A DNA stretch of 64,000 nucleotides from Streptomyces sp. NK08204 (lineage in GTDB: Bacteria > Actinomycetota > Actinomycetes > Streptomycetales > Streptomycetaceae), in contig NZ_JAINVF010000015.1 of assembly GCF_020400585.1 (NCBI RefSeq), positions 96,863-160,862 of the forward strand. The letters are read 5' to 3'. The translations under genes and the position numbers were made by a program. Below are positions 1 to 8,245 of this stretch, piece after piece. How positions within the stretch are numbered: the first letter of the stretch is position 1; the number at the start of each line of letters is the position of its first letter. A model generated the notes under the pieces. That model was given only the letters and a program-made list of their open reading frames with translations, ran no database searches and was not told where the DNA came from.

Positions 1-73
1 CCGACGCCGTACGACGCCCTGGCTCTTGAGGCCGGTGAGGGGGACGGATGGGCCCTGCTGCCCGGCGTCGCCG
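1..73. other. Unassigned left edge
   Basis: These bases lie downstream of the VOC gene's stop codon. A short open frame on the plus strand runs through them, but nothing in it is recognisable. It could be the end of an upstream gene or plain intergenic sequence. Confidence 0.3.
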
Positions 74-466
74 TCAGCCGCGCAGCAGCAGCCACTCCTG
101 GAGTTCCACCAGGTTGCCCTCGGGGTCCTTGAGGTGGGCGACGCGCATGCGGTCGGTCATGGGGGCCGGGCCGTGGATGAGGGTCCCGCCCCGGGAGCCG
201 ATCGCGTCGCAGTAGGCGTCGAGGTCGTCCACGCGCAGCACCACCAGGGAGCGGTGGCCGGTGGCCGTGTCGCCCAGTTCGTCCAGCACCTCGGCCATCA
301 TCGAGCGGTCCTGCAGGGCTATTCCGGCGGAGCCCGCGTGCGGGCTGAACTTCTCGTACGGTCCCTCGGTCGCCCCGGACTGCGGCTTGAGGCCGAGGAC
401 GTCGGCGTAGAAGCGGTAGCAGGCGGCGAAGTCGGTGACGAGGAGCCGGACTTGGGCGAGTTCCAT
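74..466 (-). CDS. VOC-family (glyoxalase/bleomycin-resistance fold) protein
   Basis: A 130-residue single-domain protein. It opens with a paired beta-alpha-beta start (ELAQVRLLVTDFAACYRF) and closes with DPEGNLVELQEW, the usual C-terminal metal-binding strand of vicinal oxygen chelate proteins, whose glutamate is normally a ligand. Two such half-modules make one active site, probably within a homodimer. The ATG at 466 is preceded by GGGGGAA at good spacing. It is the last gene of a minus-strand run after the nitronate monooxygenase and rsmE genes. The substrate cannot be told from sequence; the fold covers lyases, dioxygenases and drug-binding proteins. Confidence 0.9.
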   Translation of the reverse strand: MELAQVRLLVTDFAACYRFYADVLGLKPQSGATEGPYEKFSPHAGSAGIALQDRSMMAEVLDELGDTATGHRSLVVLRVDDLDAYCDAIGSRGGTLIHGPAPMTDRMRVAHLKDPEGNLVELQEWLLLRG

Positions 467-482
467 GGTGTTCCCCCAGGTG

Positions 483-1232
483 TCAGGACCAGCGGCCGGT
501 ACGGCCCAGCAGCAGGGCCGCCGCGGCGGTGCCGGCGGTGGACGTGCGCAACACGGTAGGACCGAGCACGCAGGTCCTCGCACCCGCCCCCTCGAACAGC
601 GCCAACTCGTCCCGGGACACGCCGCCTTCGGGGCCGACGACCAGCACGATCTCACCGTGGTCGGGGAGTTCGGCGGTGGCGAGCGGCGCACTGTCGTGCT
701 CGAAGTCGGAGTGCAGCACGGCGGCGAAGTCGGCTTTGGCGAGAAGTGCGGCAACCTGCTTGGTCGTCGCTGCGTCCGCGACCTCCGGGAAGCGCACCCG
801 GCGGGACTGCTTGCCGGCCTCGCGGGCGGTGGCCCGCCACTTGCCGAGGGCCTTCAGACCGCGCTCGCCCTTCCACTGGGTGATGCAGCGGGCGGCCTGC
901 CAGGGCACGATCGCGTCGACGCCGACCTCGGTCATCGTCTCCACGGCGAGTTCGCCGCGGTCGCCCTTGGGCAGGGCCTGTACGACCGTGATCCGGGGGG
1001 ACGGCTCGGGTTCCTCCTCCACGGTGCCCATGTGGACGATCAGCCGGTCCTTGCCCTCGGTGCCGGTCACGTCGCACACCGCGTAGCGCCCGGCGCCGTC
1101 GGTGAGGACGACCTCCTCGCCGGGCTGGAGCCGCTTCACGGAGACCGCGTGCCGTCCCTCGGGGCCGTCCAGGACGTACTGTCCGCCGCCTCCGGCGCGG
1201 AAGTGCTCGACGACGAACACCGGCGCCGTCAT
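483..1232 (-). CDS. rsmE: 16S rRNA (uracil-1498-N3)-methyltransferase RsmE
   Basis: 249 residues. The N-terminal PUA-like part (FVVEHFRAGGGGQYVLDG) is followed by a SPOUT methyltransferase domain with the trefoil-knot signature VVGPEGGVSRDEL and, near the end, LGPTVLRTSTAGTAA, which forms the S-adenosylmethionine pocket. In E. coli RsmE methylates N3 of U1498 in helix 44 of 16S rRNA. The ATG at 1232 overlaps the stop codon of the upstream nitronate monooxygenase gene (ATGA) and follows a GGAGG, so the two are translationally coupled. In other bacteria rsmE often lies next to dnaJ/hrcA, which fits here. Length is normal for the family. Confidence 0.95.
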   Translation of the reverse strand: MTAPVFVVEHFRAGGGGQYVLDGPEGRHAVSVKRLQPGEEVVLTDGAGRYAVCDVTGTEGKDRLIVHMGTVEEEPEPSPRITVVQALPKGDRGELAVETMTEVGVDAIVPWQAARCITQWKGERGLKALGKWRATAREAGKQSRRVRFPEVADAATTKQVAALLAKADFAAVLHSDFEHDSAPLATAELPDHGEIVLVVGPEGGVSRDELALFEGAGARTCVLGPTVLRTSTAGTAAAALLLGRTGRWS

Positions 1233-2302
1233 CGCCCGCCTCCGGCGGCCGGTGCCGTCCGGGCGGCGGTGAGTTCGCCGACCAGCACCTCCACCAGCTG
1301 CCCGGCGGGCAGATCCCGGGCCATGCGATGGCCCTGCCCGGCCCACAGCGCCATGCCCTGCGGGTCACCGGCCTTGGCGGCGGCCTTGCGCAGCGGTGCG
1401 GTCAGGTGGTGGATCTCGGGGTAGGCGGCGGGGGCGTAGCGGCCGTGCTCGCGCATGAACCGGTTGACCAGTGCGCGCGCCGGGCGGCCGGAGAATGCGC
1501 GGGTCGGCTCGGTGCGCGCGAACAGGGGGTTGGTGAGCGCCTGCTTGTGCAGGGGGCTCGCGCCGGACTCGGGGGTGGCGAGGAAGGCGGTGCCCAGCTG
1601 GGCCGCGCTCGCGCCCGCCGCGAGGACGGCGGCGATCTGGCTGCCGCGCATGATGCCGCCGGCGGCAATGACCGGGATGCTCACGGTCTCCCGGATCTGC
1701 GCGAGCAGCGACAGCAGGCCGAGGCCGGCGCAGTCGTTCTCGGGGACGTCCCGGTGGGTGCCCTGGTGGCCGCCGGCCTCGACGCCCTGTGCGATCACCG
1801 CGTCCGCACCGGCCCGCTCCACCGCGAGTGCCTCCTCGACGTTGGTGGCGGTGACCAGGGTGAAGGTTCCGGCGCGGTGGAGGGAGTCGATGACGTCCCG
1901 GCTCGGGACGCCGAAGTGGAAGGAGACGACGGGCACCGGGTTGTCGAGGAGGACGGCGAGCTTGGCGTCGTAGCCGTCGTCCCGCCCGCTGTCGGGGTCG
2001 CCCAGCTCGGTCTCGTACCAGGCGGCCTCACCGGCCAGCTGGTGGGCGTAGACCTCGACGGCGCCCGATTCGGCGTAGTCGGGCTGGGGCATGAACACGT
2101 TCACGCCGAAGGGACGGCCCGTGAGGGCCCGCAGCTGCTTGATCTCCTGGTACATGCCGTCGGCGGTCTTGTACCCGGCGGCGAGGAACCCGAGACCACC
2201 GGCCTCGGAGACGGCGGCGGCGAGCTGCGGGACGGAGACACCACCCGCCATGGGGGCCTGCACGATCGGGTGGGGGAAGAGATCGGTCAGCGCGGAGGAC
2301 AT
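1229..2302 (-). CDS. Nitronate monooxygenase / 2-nitropropane dioxygenase family flavoenzyme
   Basis: 357 residues forming a TIM-barrel FMN enzyme. Visible signatures are PIVQAPMAGGVSVPQLAAAV at the N-terminus, GVEAGGHQGTHRD in the middle (the conserved active-site histidine segment) and AAGGIMRGSQIAAVLAAGAS, the phosphate-binding part of the FMN site. The family oxidises propionate-3-nitronate and related alkyl nitronates, and some members are enoyl-ACP reductase-like, so the exact substrate is open. It sits downstream of the dnaJ terminator and overlaps rsmE by 4 nt, making a small separate transcription unit. No clear Shine-Dalgarno precedes the chosen ATG at 2302. Confidence 0.9.
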   Translation of the reverse strand: MSSALTDLFPHPIVQAPMAGGVSVPQLAAAVSEAGGLGFLAAGYKTADGMYQEIKQLRALTGRPFGVNVFMPQPDYAESGAVEVYAHQLAGEAAWYETELGDPDSGRDDGYDAKLAVLLDNPVPVVSFHFGVPSRDVIDSLHRAGTFTLVTATNVEEALAVERAGADAVIAQGVEAGGHQGTHRDVPENDCAGLGLLSLLAQIRETVSIPVIAAGGIMRGSQIAAVLAAGASAAQLGTAFLATPESGASPLHKQALTNPLFARTEPTRAFSGRPARALVNRFMREHGRYAPAAYPEIHHLTAPLRKAAAKAGDPQGMALWAGQGHRMARDLPAGQLVEVLVGELTAARTAPAAGGGR

Positions 2303-2368
2303 GACCGCATGTTGTCACGTCCCTCGAACAAGTCCGAATCGGGGTTTCTCCTGGCACAGGGCAACGGC

Positions 2369-2394
2369 GCACGGGGTGCAGAAGCACCCCGTGC
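2369..2394 (-). terminator. Terminator after hrcA-dnaJ
   Basis: A perfect 11-bp inverted repeat (2369-2379 and 2384-2394) with an AGAA tetraloop, lying 20 bp past the dnaJ stop and before the next gene. There is no U-tract, as is common for Streptomyces terminators. Confidence 0.7.
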
Positions 2395-2414
2395 CCGTCC
2401 TGTGAACGCGCCAC

Positions 2415-3548
2415 TCAGCGCCCGTTGAAGGCGTCCTTCAGGCGGGAGAACAGTCCTTGCTGCCCCGGCTGGAACTGTCCCTGCGGCCGCTCCTCGCCGC
2501 GCAGCTTGGCCAGCTCGCGCAGCAGGCGTTCCTGCTCTGGGTCCAGCTTGGTCGGGGTCTGTACCTCGACGTGGACGACGAGGTCACCGCGCCCGCCGCC
2601 GCGCAGATGCGTGACACCGCGGTTGTGCAGCGGGATCGACTGGCCGGACTGGGTGCCGGGCCGGATGTCGACCTCCTCCATGCCGTCCAGCGTCTCCAGC
2701 GGCACCTTCGTGCCGAGGGCCGCGGCCGTCATCGGGATGGTGACCGTGCAGTGCAGGTCGTCGCCACGCCGCTGGAACACGGGGTGCGGCAGCTCGTGGA
2801 TCTCCACGTACAGGTCGCCCGCGGGGCCGCCGCCCGGCCCGACCTCGCCCTCGCCGGCGAGCTGGATGCGGGTGCCGTTGTCGACACCGGCCGGGATCTT
2901 CACCGTGAGGGTGCGGCGGGAGCGGACCCGGCCGTCGCCGGCGCACTCCGGGCACGGGGTGGGCACGACCGTGCCGAAGCCCTGGCACTGGGGGCAGGGC
3001 CGCGAGGTCATGACCTGGCCCAGGAAGGACCGGGTGACCTGGGAGACCTCACCGCGGCCCCGGCACATGTCACATGTCTGGGCGGAGGTGCCCGGCGCCG
3101 CGCCTTCACCGTTGCAGGTGTTGCAGACGACCGCCGTGTCGACCTGGATGTCCTTGGTGGTCCCGAAGGCCGCCTCGTCGAGCTCGACCTCGATCCGGAT
3201 CATCGCGTCCTGTCCGCGCCGGGTGCGCGAGCGCGGGCCGCGCTGCGACGCCGTGCCGAAGAACGCGTCCATGATGTCGGAGAAGTTGCCGAAGCCGCCC
3301 GCGCCGAAGCCGCCCGCGCCGCCGCCCGACTGGGAGAGCGGGTCGCCGCCGAGGTCGTAGACCTGCTTCTTCTGCGGGTCCGACAGCACCTCGTAAGCGG
3401 CGTTGATCTCCTTGAACCGCTCCTGGGTCTTCGGATCGGGGTTGACGTCCGGGTGCAGCTCGCGTGCGAGCCTGCGGAACGCCTTCTTGATCTCATCCTG
3501 CGACGCGTCGCGGCGCACGCCGAGAACGGCGTAGTAGTCCGTGGCCAC
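2415..3548 (-). CDS. dnaJ: Chaperone protein DnaJ (DnaJ2)
   Basis: 377 residues with the full type I DnaJ layout. The J-domain covers residues 1-70 (DYYAVLGVRRDASQDEIKKA with HPD). A Gly/Phe-rich linker includes FGAGGFGNFSDIMDAFFG. Four CxxCxGxG zinc motifs follow (CNTCNGEG, CDMCRGRG, CPQCQGFG, CPECAGDG), then the C-terminal client-binding domains. It stimulates DnaK ATPase and delivers unfolded proteins. The GTG start directly follows the hrcA TAA stop, so the two genes are coupled and share the CIRCE-controlled promoter. Streptomycetes usually carry a second dnaJ in the dnaK operon; this is the hrcA-linked copy. Confidence 0.97.
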   Translation of the reverse strand: MATDYYAVLGVRRDASQDEIKKAFRRLARELHPDVNPDPKTQERFKEINAAYEVLSDPQKKQVYDLGGDPLSQSGGGAGGFGAGGFGNFSDIMDAFFGTASQRGPRSRTRRGQDAMIRIEVELDEAAFGTTKDIQVDTAVVCNTCNGEGAAPGTSAQTCDMCRGRGEVSQVTRSFLGQVMTSRPCPQCQGFGTVVPTPCPECAGDGRVRSRRTLTVKIPAGVDNGTRIQLAGEGEVGPGGGPAGDLYVEIHELPHPVFQRRGDDLHCTVTIPMTAAALGTKVPLETLDGMEEVDIRPGTQSGQSIPLHNRGVTHLRGGGRGDLVVHVEVQTPTKLDPEQERLLRELAKLRGEERPQGQFQPGQQGLFSRLKDAFNGR

Positions 3549-4565
3549 TTACGACTCCGCCAGGATCTGTCCGACGTACCGTGCCACTGCGCGTACCGCT
3601 CCCATCGTTCCCGGGTAGTCCATGCGGGTCGGTCCGACCACGCCGAGCTTGGCGACTGCCTCGCCGCCCGAACCGTAGCCGACCGACACGACGGAGGTGG
3701 AGTTGAGTCCTTCGTGGGCGTTCTCGTGGCCGATGCGCACGGTCACGCCTGGGTCCTTCGCCTCGCCGAGGAGCTTGAGGAGCACGACCTGCTCCTCGAG
3801 AGCCTCCAGGACGGGTCTGATCGTAAGGGGGAAGTCGTGCCCGAAGCGGGTGAGATTGGCGGTGCCGCCGATCATGAGCCGCTCCTCGTTCTCCTCGACG
3901 AGCGTCTCCAGCAGGGTGGAGAGCACCGTCGAGACCGTGCCTCGGTCCTCGGCCTCGAACGCCTCTGGCAGGTCCTCGACCAGCCGCGGCACGTCCGTGA
4001 AGCGGCGTCCGGCGACCCGGCTGTTCAGCCGCGCCCGCAGATCCGCCAGCGAGGACTCCCCGAACGGTGCCGGGCAGTCGACCATCCGCTGTTCGACACG
4101 GCCGGTGTCCGTGATCAGCACGAGCATCACCCGCGCGGGCGCGAGGGACAGCAGTTCCACGTGCCGCACGGTGGACCGGGTCAGCGACGGGTACTGCACG
4201 ACGGCGACCTGCCGGGTGAGCTGCGCGAGCAGCCGCACGGTCCGAGCCACCACGTCGTCGAGGTCGACGGCGCCGTCCAGGAAGTTCTGGATCGCCCGCC
4301 GCTCGGGCGCGGTCATCGGCTTGACGCCGGCCAGCTTGTCCACGAACAGCCGGTAGCCCTTGTCGGTGGGGATGCGCCCGGCACTGGTGTGCGGCTGCGC
4401 GATGTACCCCTCGTCCTCCAGGGCCGCCATGTCGTTGCGCACGGTCGCCGGGGAGACGCCGAGCTGGTGCCGCTCGGTGAGTGCCTTGGAGCCGACCGGC
4501 TCCTCGGTGCCCACGTAGTCCTGGACGATGGCGCGCAGCACCTGCAGCCTGCGTTCACTCAGCAT
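3549..4565 (-). CDS. hrcA: Heat-inducible transcription repressor HrcA
   Basis: 338 residues, normal for HrcA. The N-terminal winged helix (LSERRLQVLRAIVQDYVG, then EPVGSKAL and SPATVRNDMAALEDEGY) binds CIRCE; the C-terminal GAF-like domain senses GroEL availability. It represses class I heat-shock genes, in actinomycetes mainly groES/groEL and its own operon. The ATG at 4565 is chosen because it gives the standard MLSERRLQVLR N-terminus; the open frame extends much further upstream but without homology. Transcribed with dnaJ from the promoter at 4653-4683, with a CIRCE just downstream of the start site, so it autoregulates. Confidence 0.97.
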   Translation of the reverse strand: MLSERRLQVLRAIVQDYVGTEEPVGSKALTERHQLGVSPATVRNDMAALEDEGYIAQPHTSAGRIPTDKGYRLFVDKLAGVKPMTAPERRAIQNFLDGAVDLDDVVARTVRLLAQLTRQVAVVQYPSLTRSTVRHVELLSLAPARVMLVLITDTGRVEQRMVDCPAPFGESSLADLRARLNSRVAGRRFTDVPRLVEDLPEAFEAEDRGTVSTVLSTLLETLVEENEERLMIGGTANLTRFGHDFPLTIRPVLEALEEQVVLLKLLGEAKDPGVTVRIGHENAHEGLNSTSVVSVGYGSGGEAVAKLGVVGPTRMDYPGTMGAVRAVARYVGQILAES

Positions 4566-4612
4566 TCGCGCGCACCTCCAGCACGTTGTCCCTCGGCCGT
4601 TCGGGTGGTCCG

Positions 4613-4639
4613 CTGGCACTCTTCGCACGCGAGTGCCAG
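4613..4639. promoter_or_regulatory. CIRCE operator (HrcA binding site)
   Basis: CTGGCACTC, 9 bp spacer, GAGTGCCAG. This is a perfect 9+9 inverted repeat, a GC-shifted version of the consensus TTAGCACTC-N9-GAGTGCTAA. It lies between the hrcA promoter and its start codon, ideally placed for autorepression. Confidence 0.93.
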
Positions 4640-4652
4640 CCTTCCCCGGCCC

Positions 4653-4683
4653 AGTGTACGGCTGCGGGGTACGCCCCGGGCAA
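4653..4683 (-). promoter_or_regulatory. Promoter of hrcA-dnaJ
   Basis: Minus strand TTGCCC, 19-bp spacer, TACACT. The predicted transcription start falls just upstream of the CIRCE element. The spacer is 1-2 bp longer than usual. Confidence 0.5.
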
Positions 4684-4736
4684 GGCCGGTCCCCGCGCCA
4701 CCGTGCCCGGTCCGTGTCCAGGATGGCCGTTGTCGC

Positions 4737-4742
4737 TAGCGT
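4737..4742 (+). promoter_or_regulatory. -10 element of a likely leaderless MBL transcript
   Basis: TAGCGT ends 6 bp before the ATG at 4749, so transcription probably starts at or next to the start codon. No clear -35 element or ribosome binding site is seen. Confidence 0.4.
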
Positions 4743-4748
4743 CTCGGT

Positions 4749-5483
4749 ATGACGGTGACTTGGGAAGAGGTGGAGTGGGAGCGGCTCGCCGCGGGGGTCG
4801 GACGGTGCCGGCTGCCGGGCTGGGACTGCACCACGGGGCTGGTTCTCGGGGAGGGCACGGCGCTCGTGGTGGACGCCGGGTCGAGCCTGGCCGAGGGAGC
4901 GTGGGTGCGGGCGCACGCGCAGGCGCTCGCGGGGCACCGTGTGACTCATCTCGCTCTGACCCATCCGCACTTCGACCATGTCTTCGGCGCCGCCGCGTTC
5001 GCCGGGGCTGAGGTGTACGGGGCGGTGGGGCTGGACACGGTGTTCGCGTTCGAGCGCGAGGGGCTGCGCCTGGACGCGATGCGCCACGGCCTGCCGGCGG
5101 CCGACGCCGACGAGGCGGTGGACGCACTCACCGCGCCCCGTCACCTGGTCTCGGGCGAGTGGACGCTGGACCTGGGCGGCGGGCGCCAGGTGCTGCTGGC
5201 CAACGTGGGTCCGGGCCATACGGCGTACGACCTGGTGGTCCTGGTTCCCGGTTCGGCTCCGGGCGACCCGGAGATCGTGTTCTGCGGCGACCTGGTGGAG
5301 GAGTCGGGCGAGCCCCAGGCGGGCCCGGACGCCGTCCCCTCGCGCTGGCCGGACGCGCTGGACCGCCTGCTGGCACTGGGCGGTGACGACGCTCTGTACG
5401 TGCCCGGCCACGGAGCGGTGGTGGACGCGGCTTTCGTACGACGGCAACGCGACGAGCTGGCGGCGCGCTTCGGCGTGTCGTAG
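4749..5483 (+). CDS. MBL-fold metallo-hydrolase
   Basis: 244 residues of the metallo-beta-lactamase superfamily. The zinc motif HPHFDH lies at residues 72-77 (LALTHPHFDHVFGAA). Further metal ligands are present in VGPGHTAYDL, in the FCGDLVEES aspartate and in LYVPGHGAVVD. The set is complete, so a dinuclear hydrolase is expected. The substrate is unknown; the short, loop-poor form resembles the glyoxalase II/quinolone-response branch rather than lactamases. A TAGCGT -10 box sits 6 bp before the ATG and there is no Shine-Dalgarno, so a leaderless mRNA is likely. It diverges from hrcA and is followed 34 bp later by the DUF3097 gene. Confidence 0.9.
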   Translation: MTVTWEEVEWERLAAGVGRCRLPGWDCTTGLVLGEGTALVVDAGSSLAEGAWVRAHAQALAGHRVTHLALTHPHFDHVFGAAAFAGAEVYGAVGLDTVFAFEREGLRLDAMRHGLPAADADEAVDALTAPRHLVSGEWTLDLGGGRQVLLANVGPGHTAYDLVVLVPGSAPGDPEIVFCGDLVEESGEPQAGPDAVPSRWPDALDRLLALGGDDALYVPGHGAVVDAAFVRRQRDELAARFGVS

Positions 5484-5517
5484 GCCCCGCCCTCCGGCTT
5501 CTCCTATCGTCATCCGA

Positions 5518-6330
5518 ATGCGCCAGTACTCCCCCGACCTCACCCCGCCGTGGAAGAAGCAGCAGCCCGTGCCGGAGGTCCCGGCCGAGCCCGGCCTGGT
5601 GGTGGAGGAGCCCGGCACCGGGTTCTGCGGGGCGGTGATCCGCTGCGAGGCGGGCACGGTGACCCTGGAGGACCGCTTCGGCACGTGCCGGGTGTTCCCG
5701 CTGGAGCCGCGGGGCTTCCTGCTGGAGGGCAGGGTGGTGACACTCGTACGGCCGCCCTCGGGTCCGCCGCGTCCCGCTCGTACGGCCTCCGGATCGGTCG
5801 CCGTGCCCGGCGCCCGCGCCCGCGTGGCCCGCGCCGGGCGCATCTACGTCGAGGGCCGGCACGACGCCGAACTGGTCGAGAAGGTGTGGGGCGACGACCT
5901 GCGCATCGAGGGCGTGGTCGTGGAGTACCTGGAGGGCGTGGACGACCTGCCGTCGGTCGTGGCCGACTTCGCGCCGGGCCCGGACGCCCGCCTGGGCGTC
6001 CTGGTGGACCACCTGGTCCCCGGCACGAAGGAGTGGCGCATCGCCCAGTCGGTTACCAGCGAACACGCGCTGGTGGTGGGCCACCCGTACATCGACATCT
6101 GGGAGGCGGTGAAGCCGGCCTCGCTGGGCATCCCGGGCTGGCCGCGGGTCCCCCACGGGCAGGACTGGAAGACGGGGGTGTGCCGGGCGCTGGGGTGGCC
6201 GTCGGAGAACACCGGGGCGGTGTGGCAGGCGATCCTGAAGCGGGTGGGGTCCTACAAGGACCTGGAGCCGGCGTTGCTGGGGCGGGTGGAGGAGCTGATC
6301 GACTTCGTCACGGGTAGCGGTGGGGTTTGA
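5518..6330 (+). CDS. DUF3097 family protein
   Basis: 270 residues, cytoplasmic, conserved across actinobacteria and of unknown function. After a short proline-rich start (YSPDLTPPWKKQQPVPEVP) there is a small beta domain (GAVIRCEAGTVTLEDRFG) and then a Toprim-like stretch with the acidic pattern IYVEGRHDAELVEKVWG, LEGVDD and VLVDHL, suggesting a metal-dependent nucleotidyl transfer or nuclease fold (inference). The ATG at 5518 is preceded by TATCGT 7 bp upstream, again compatible with a leaderless message. Its 3' end overlaps the convergent Uma2 gene by 23 nt. The role is not known to me. Confidence 0.88.
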   Translation: MRQYSPDLTPPWKKQQPVPEVPAEPGLVVEEPGTGFCGAVIRCEAGTVTLEDRFGTCRVFPLEPRGFLLEGRVVTLVRPPSGPPRPARTASGSVAVPGARARVARAGRIYVEGRHDAELVEKVWGDDLRIEGVVVEYLEGVDDLPSVVADFAPGPDARLGVLVDHLVPGTKEWRIAQSVTSEHALVVGHPYIDIWEAVKPASLGIPGWPRVPHGQDWKTGVCRALGWPSENTGAVWQAILKRVGSYKDLEPALLGRVEELIDFVTGSGGV

Positions 6331-6886
6331 CGTCGGAGAACGTGCCGAACTCGCTGGTGTCCAGCTCCAGCCCGAGATCCTCCACCACCAGCGGCGCCCC
6401 GAACTTGGTGATCTCCTGCCGCCGGTAGTCGGCGTCCTCTCCCTTTCCCACCGGTTTCGTCAGCAGGACGCACTGCGCCATGATCGGATCCACGACGAGG
6501 TAGACAGGCACCGCGCCGGCGGCGTAGATCGACCGCTTGATCTCGTAGTCCCGCTGGACGCTGGTCTTGGAGACGACCTCGACGACCATCGTGATCAGGC
6601 GGCACGGCAACAGGCGTCCCGAGGCGGGCAGGACATCGCGCTCCACGACCACCAGGTCCGGTACGGGCTCGCTGGCCTCGCCCACGATGTCGACATCCTG
6701 GGTCTGGAGGGGATACCAGCGGTCCAGTGGGATCTGCCTCTCCGTGAGCAGCACGATGAGGTTGTGCACCAGATCCGGGCTGGCCATCATCACGATTTCC
6801 CCCCGCAGAAGCTCCACCTTGAGTCCGTCGGGCGGCTCGAACCCCTCGAAGAACTCTGCGACTCCACGTTCGTCCACAGCGGTCAT
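6308..6886 (-). CDS. Uma2-family (DUF820) putative restriction-endonuclease-fold protein
   Basis: 192 residues. Uma2 proteins have a PD-(D/E)xK nuclease core. Here VPDLVVVERD, MVVEVVSKTSVQRDYEIKR and VYLVVDP supply the aspartate, the E-x-K-like pair and the following strand. The family is greatly expanded in Streptomyces and cyanobacteria, usually as stand-alone genes without a methylase, and its biological role is unsettled. The ATG at 6886 is preferred over an in-frame GTG at 6901 because GGAGG lies 8 nt before it. It converges on, and overlaps by 23 nt, the DUF3097 gene. No partner gene is visible nearby. Confidence 0.85.
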   Translation of the reverse strand: MTAVDERGVAEFFEGFEPPDGLKVELLRGEIVMMASPDLVHNLIVLLTERQIPLDRWYPLQTQDVDIVGEASEPVPDLVVVERDVLPASGRLLPCRLITMVVEVVSKTSVQRDYEIKRSIYAAGAVPVYLVVDPIMAQCVLLTKPVGKGEDADYRRQEITKFGAPLVVEDLGLELDTSEFGTFSDVKPHRYP

Positions 6887-6985
6887 CTCCGTGGCCTCCA
6901 CATTCGCCGCGTACGGTCAGCGGCAGACTATGAATCAGGTTAGGGACCGAACCGGTGTTGCGCTGCGATTCACTCGCCCGAGTGA

Positions 6986-8227
6986 TCAGTCGACCAGGTC
7001 CCGCACCACGGCGTCCGCCAGCAACCGCCCCTTCAGCGTCAGCACGGCCCGCCCCTCCTCGTAAGCCCCCTCCTCGAGGAGCCCCTGCGCCAGCGTCCTC
7101 CGGGACGCGGCGAGCCCCTCCTCCTTCAGCAGGGACAGCGGCACGCCCTCCCGCAGCCGCAGCTCCAGCAGGACGCGCTCCACCCGGCGGTCCTCGTCCG
7201 ACAGCAGCTCGCGGCCCACGCCCGGTGAGCGGCCGGAGGCCAGGGCCGCCGCGTAGGCGCCCGGGTGCTTGACGTTCCACCAGCGGACGCCACCGACGTG
7301 ACTGTGCGCCCCGGGGCCCGCGCCCCACCAGTCCGCGCCCCGCCAGTACAGCTCGTTGTGCAGGCAGCGGGCGGACTCGGAGGTGGCCCAGTTGGAGACC
7401 TCGTACCAGTCGAACCCGGCTGCCGAGAGCACCTCGTCCGCGATCAGGTAGCGGTCGGCGTGGACGTCGTCGTCGGTCATCGGGATCTCGCCCCGGCGGA
7501 TGCGGCGGGCGAGCTGGGTGCCCTCCTCGACGATGAGGGCGTAGGCCGAGATGTGGTCGGGGCCCGCGCCCAGTGCCGCGTCCAGCGAGGCCCGCCAGTC
7601 GTCGTCGCTCTCGCCCGGGGTGCCGTAGATCAGGTCGAGGTTGACGTGCTCGAAGCCCGCCGCCCGTGCCTGCGCCACGCACGCCTCGGGGCGGCCGGGG
7701 GTGTGGGTCCGGTCGAGCACGCGCAGCACGTGCTGCTTCGCGCTCTGCATGCCGAACGAGATCCGGTTGAAGCCGCCCTCCCGGAGGGCGGAGAGGTACG
7801 CCGGATCCACCGACTCGGGGTTGGCCTCCGTCGTGATCTCGGCGTCCGGCGCCAGGCCGAACTCGTCACGCACGGCACCCAGCATCCGCACGAGGTCGTC
7901 CGCGGTCAGCAGCGTGGGCGTACCACCGCCGACGAACACCGTGCGGACCTGGCGCGGGTCGTCGCCGAGCACCTTGCGGGCGAGGCGGATCTCGTCGGTG
8001 AGGGTGTCGGCGTAGTTGTCGCGGGATGCCAGCACTCCGCCCGTGCCGCGCAGCTCGGTGGCGGTGTAGGTGTTGAAGTCGCAGTAGCCGCAGCGGGTCG
8101 CGCAGTAGGGGACGTGTAGGTAGAACCCGAGGGGGCGCTCGGGCGCCCCGGCGAGCGCGGCCGCGGGCAGCGCGCCGTCGTCGGGGACGGGCTCGCCGTC
8201 GGGAAGTGCGGAAGGCATGTCCTCCAT
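6986..8227 (-). CDS. hemW: Radical SAM heme chaperone HemW (HemN-like)
   Basis: 413 residues. The radical SAM cluster motif CATRCGYCDF (CxxxCxxC) follows FYLHVPYC. Next comes the SAM-binding GGGTPTLL, then EANPESVD and RISFGMQSAKQHVLRVLDRTH, all diagnostic of the HemN/HemW group. The C-terminal HemN domain ends near LLEEGAYEEGRAVLTLKGRLLAD. The fourth cysteine typical of true coproporphyrinogen dehydrogenase (CxxxCxxCxC) is replaced: the motif reads CGYCDF. That points to HemW, a heme carrier that inserts heme into target proteins, and not to HemN. Start at 8227; an in-frame ATG 9 nt later is an alternative. Confidence 0.9.
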   Translation of the reverse strand: MEDMPSALPDGEPVPDDGALPAAALAGAPERPLGFYLHVPYCATRCGYCDFNTYTATELRGTGGVLASRDNYADTLTDEIRLARKVLGDDPRQVRTVFVGGGTPTLLTADDLVRMLGAVRDEFGLAPDAEITTEANPESVDPAYLSALREGGFNRISFGMQSAKQHVLRVLDRTHTPGRPEACVAQARAAGFEHVNLDLIYGTPGESDDDWRASLDAALGAGPDHISAYALIVEEGTQLARRIRRGEIPMTDDDVHADRYLIADEVLSAAGFDWYEVSNWATSESARCLHNELYWRGADWWGAGPGAHSHVGGVRWWNVKHPGAYAAALASGRSPGVGRELLSDEDRRVERVLLELRLREGVPLSLLKEEGLAASRRTLAQGLLEEGAYEEGRAVLTLKGRLLADAVVRDLVD

Positions 8228-8245
8228 TGTCCAGCACCGGGAGGC

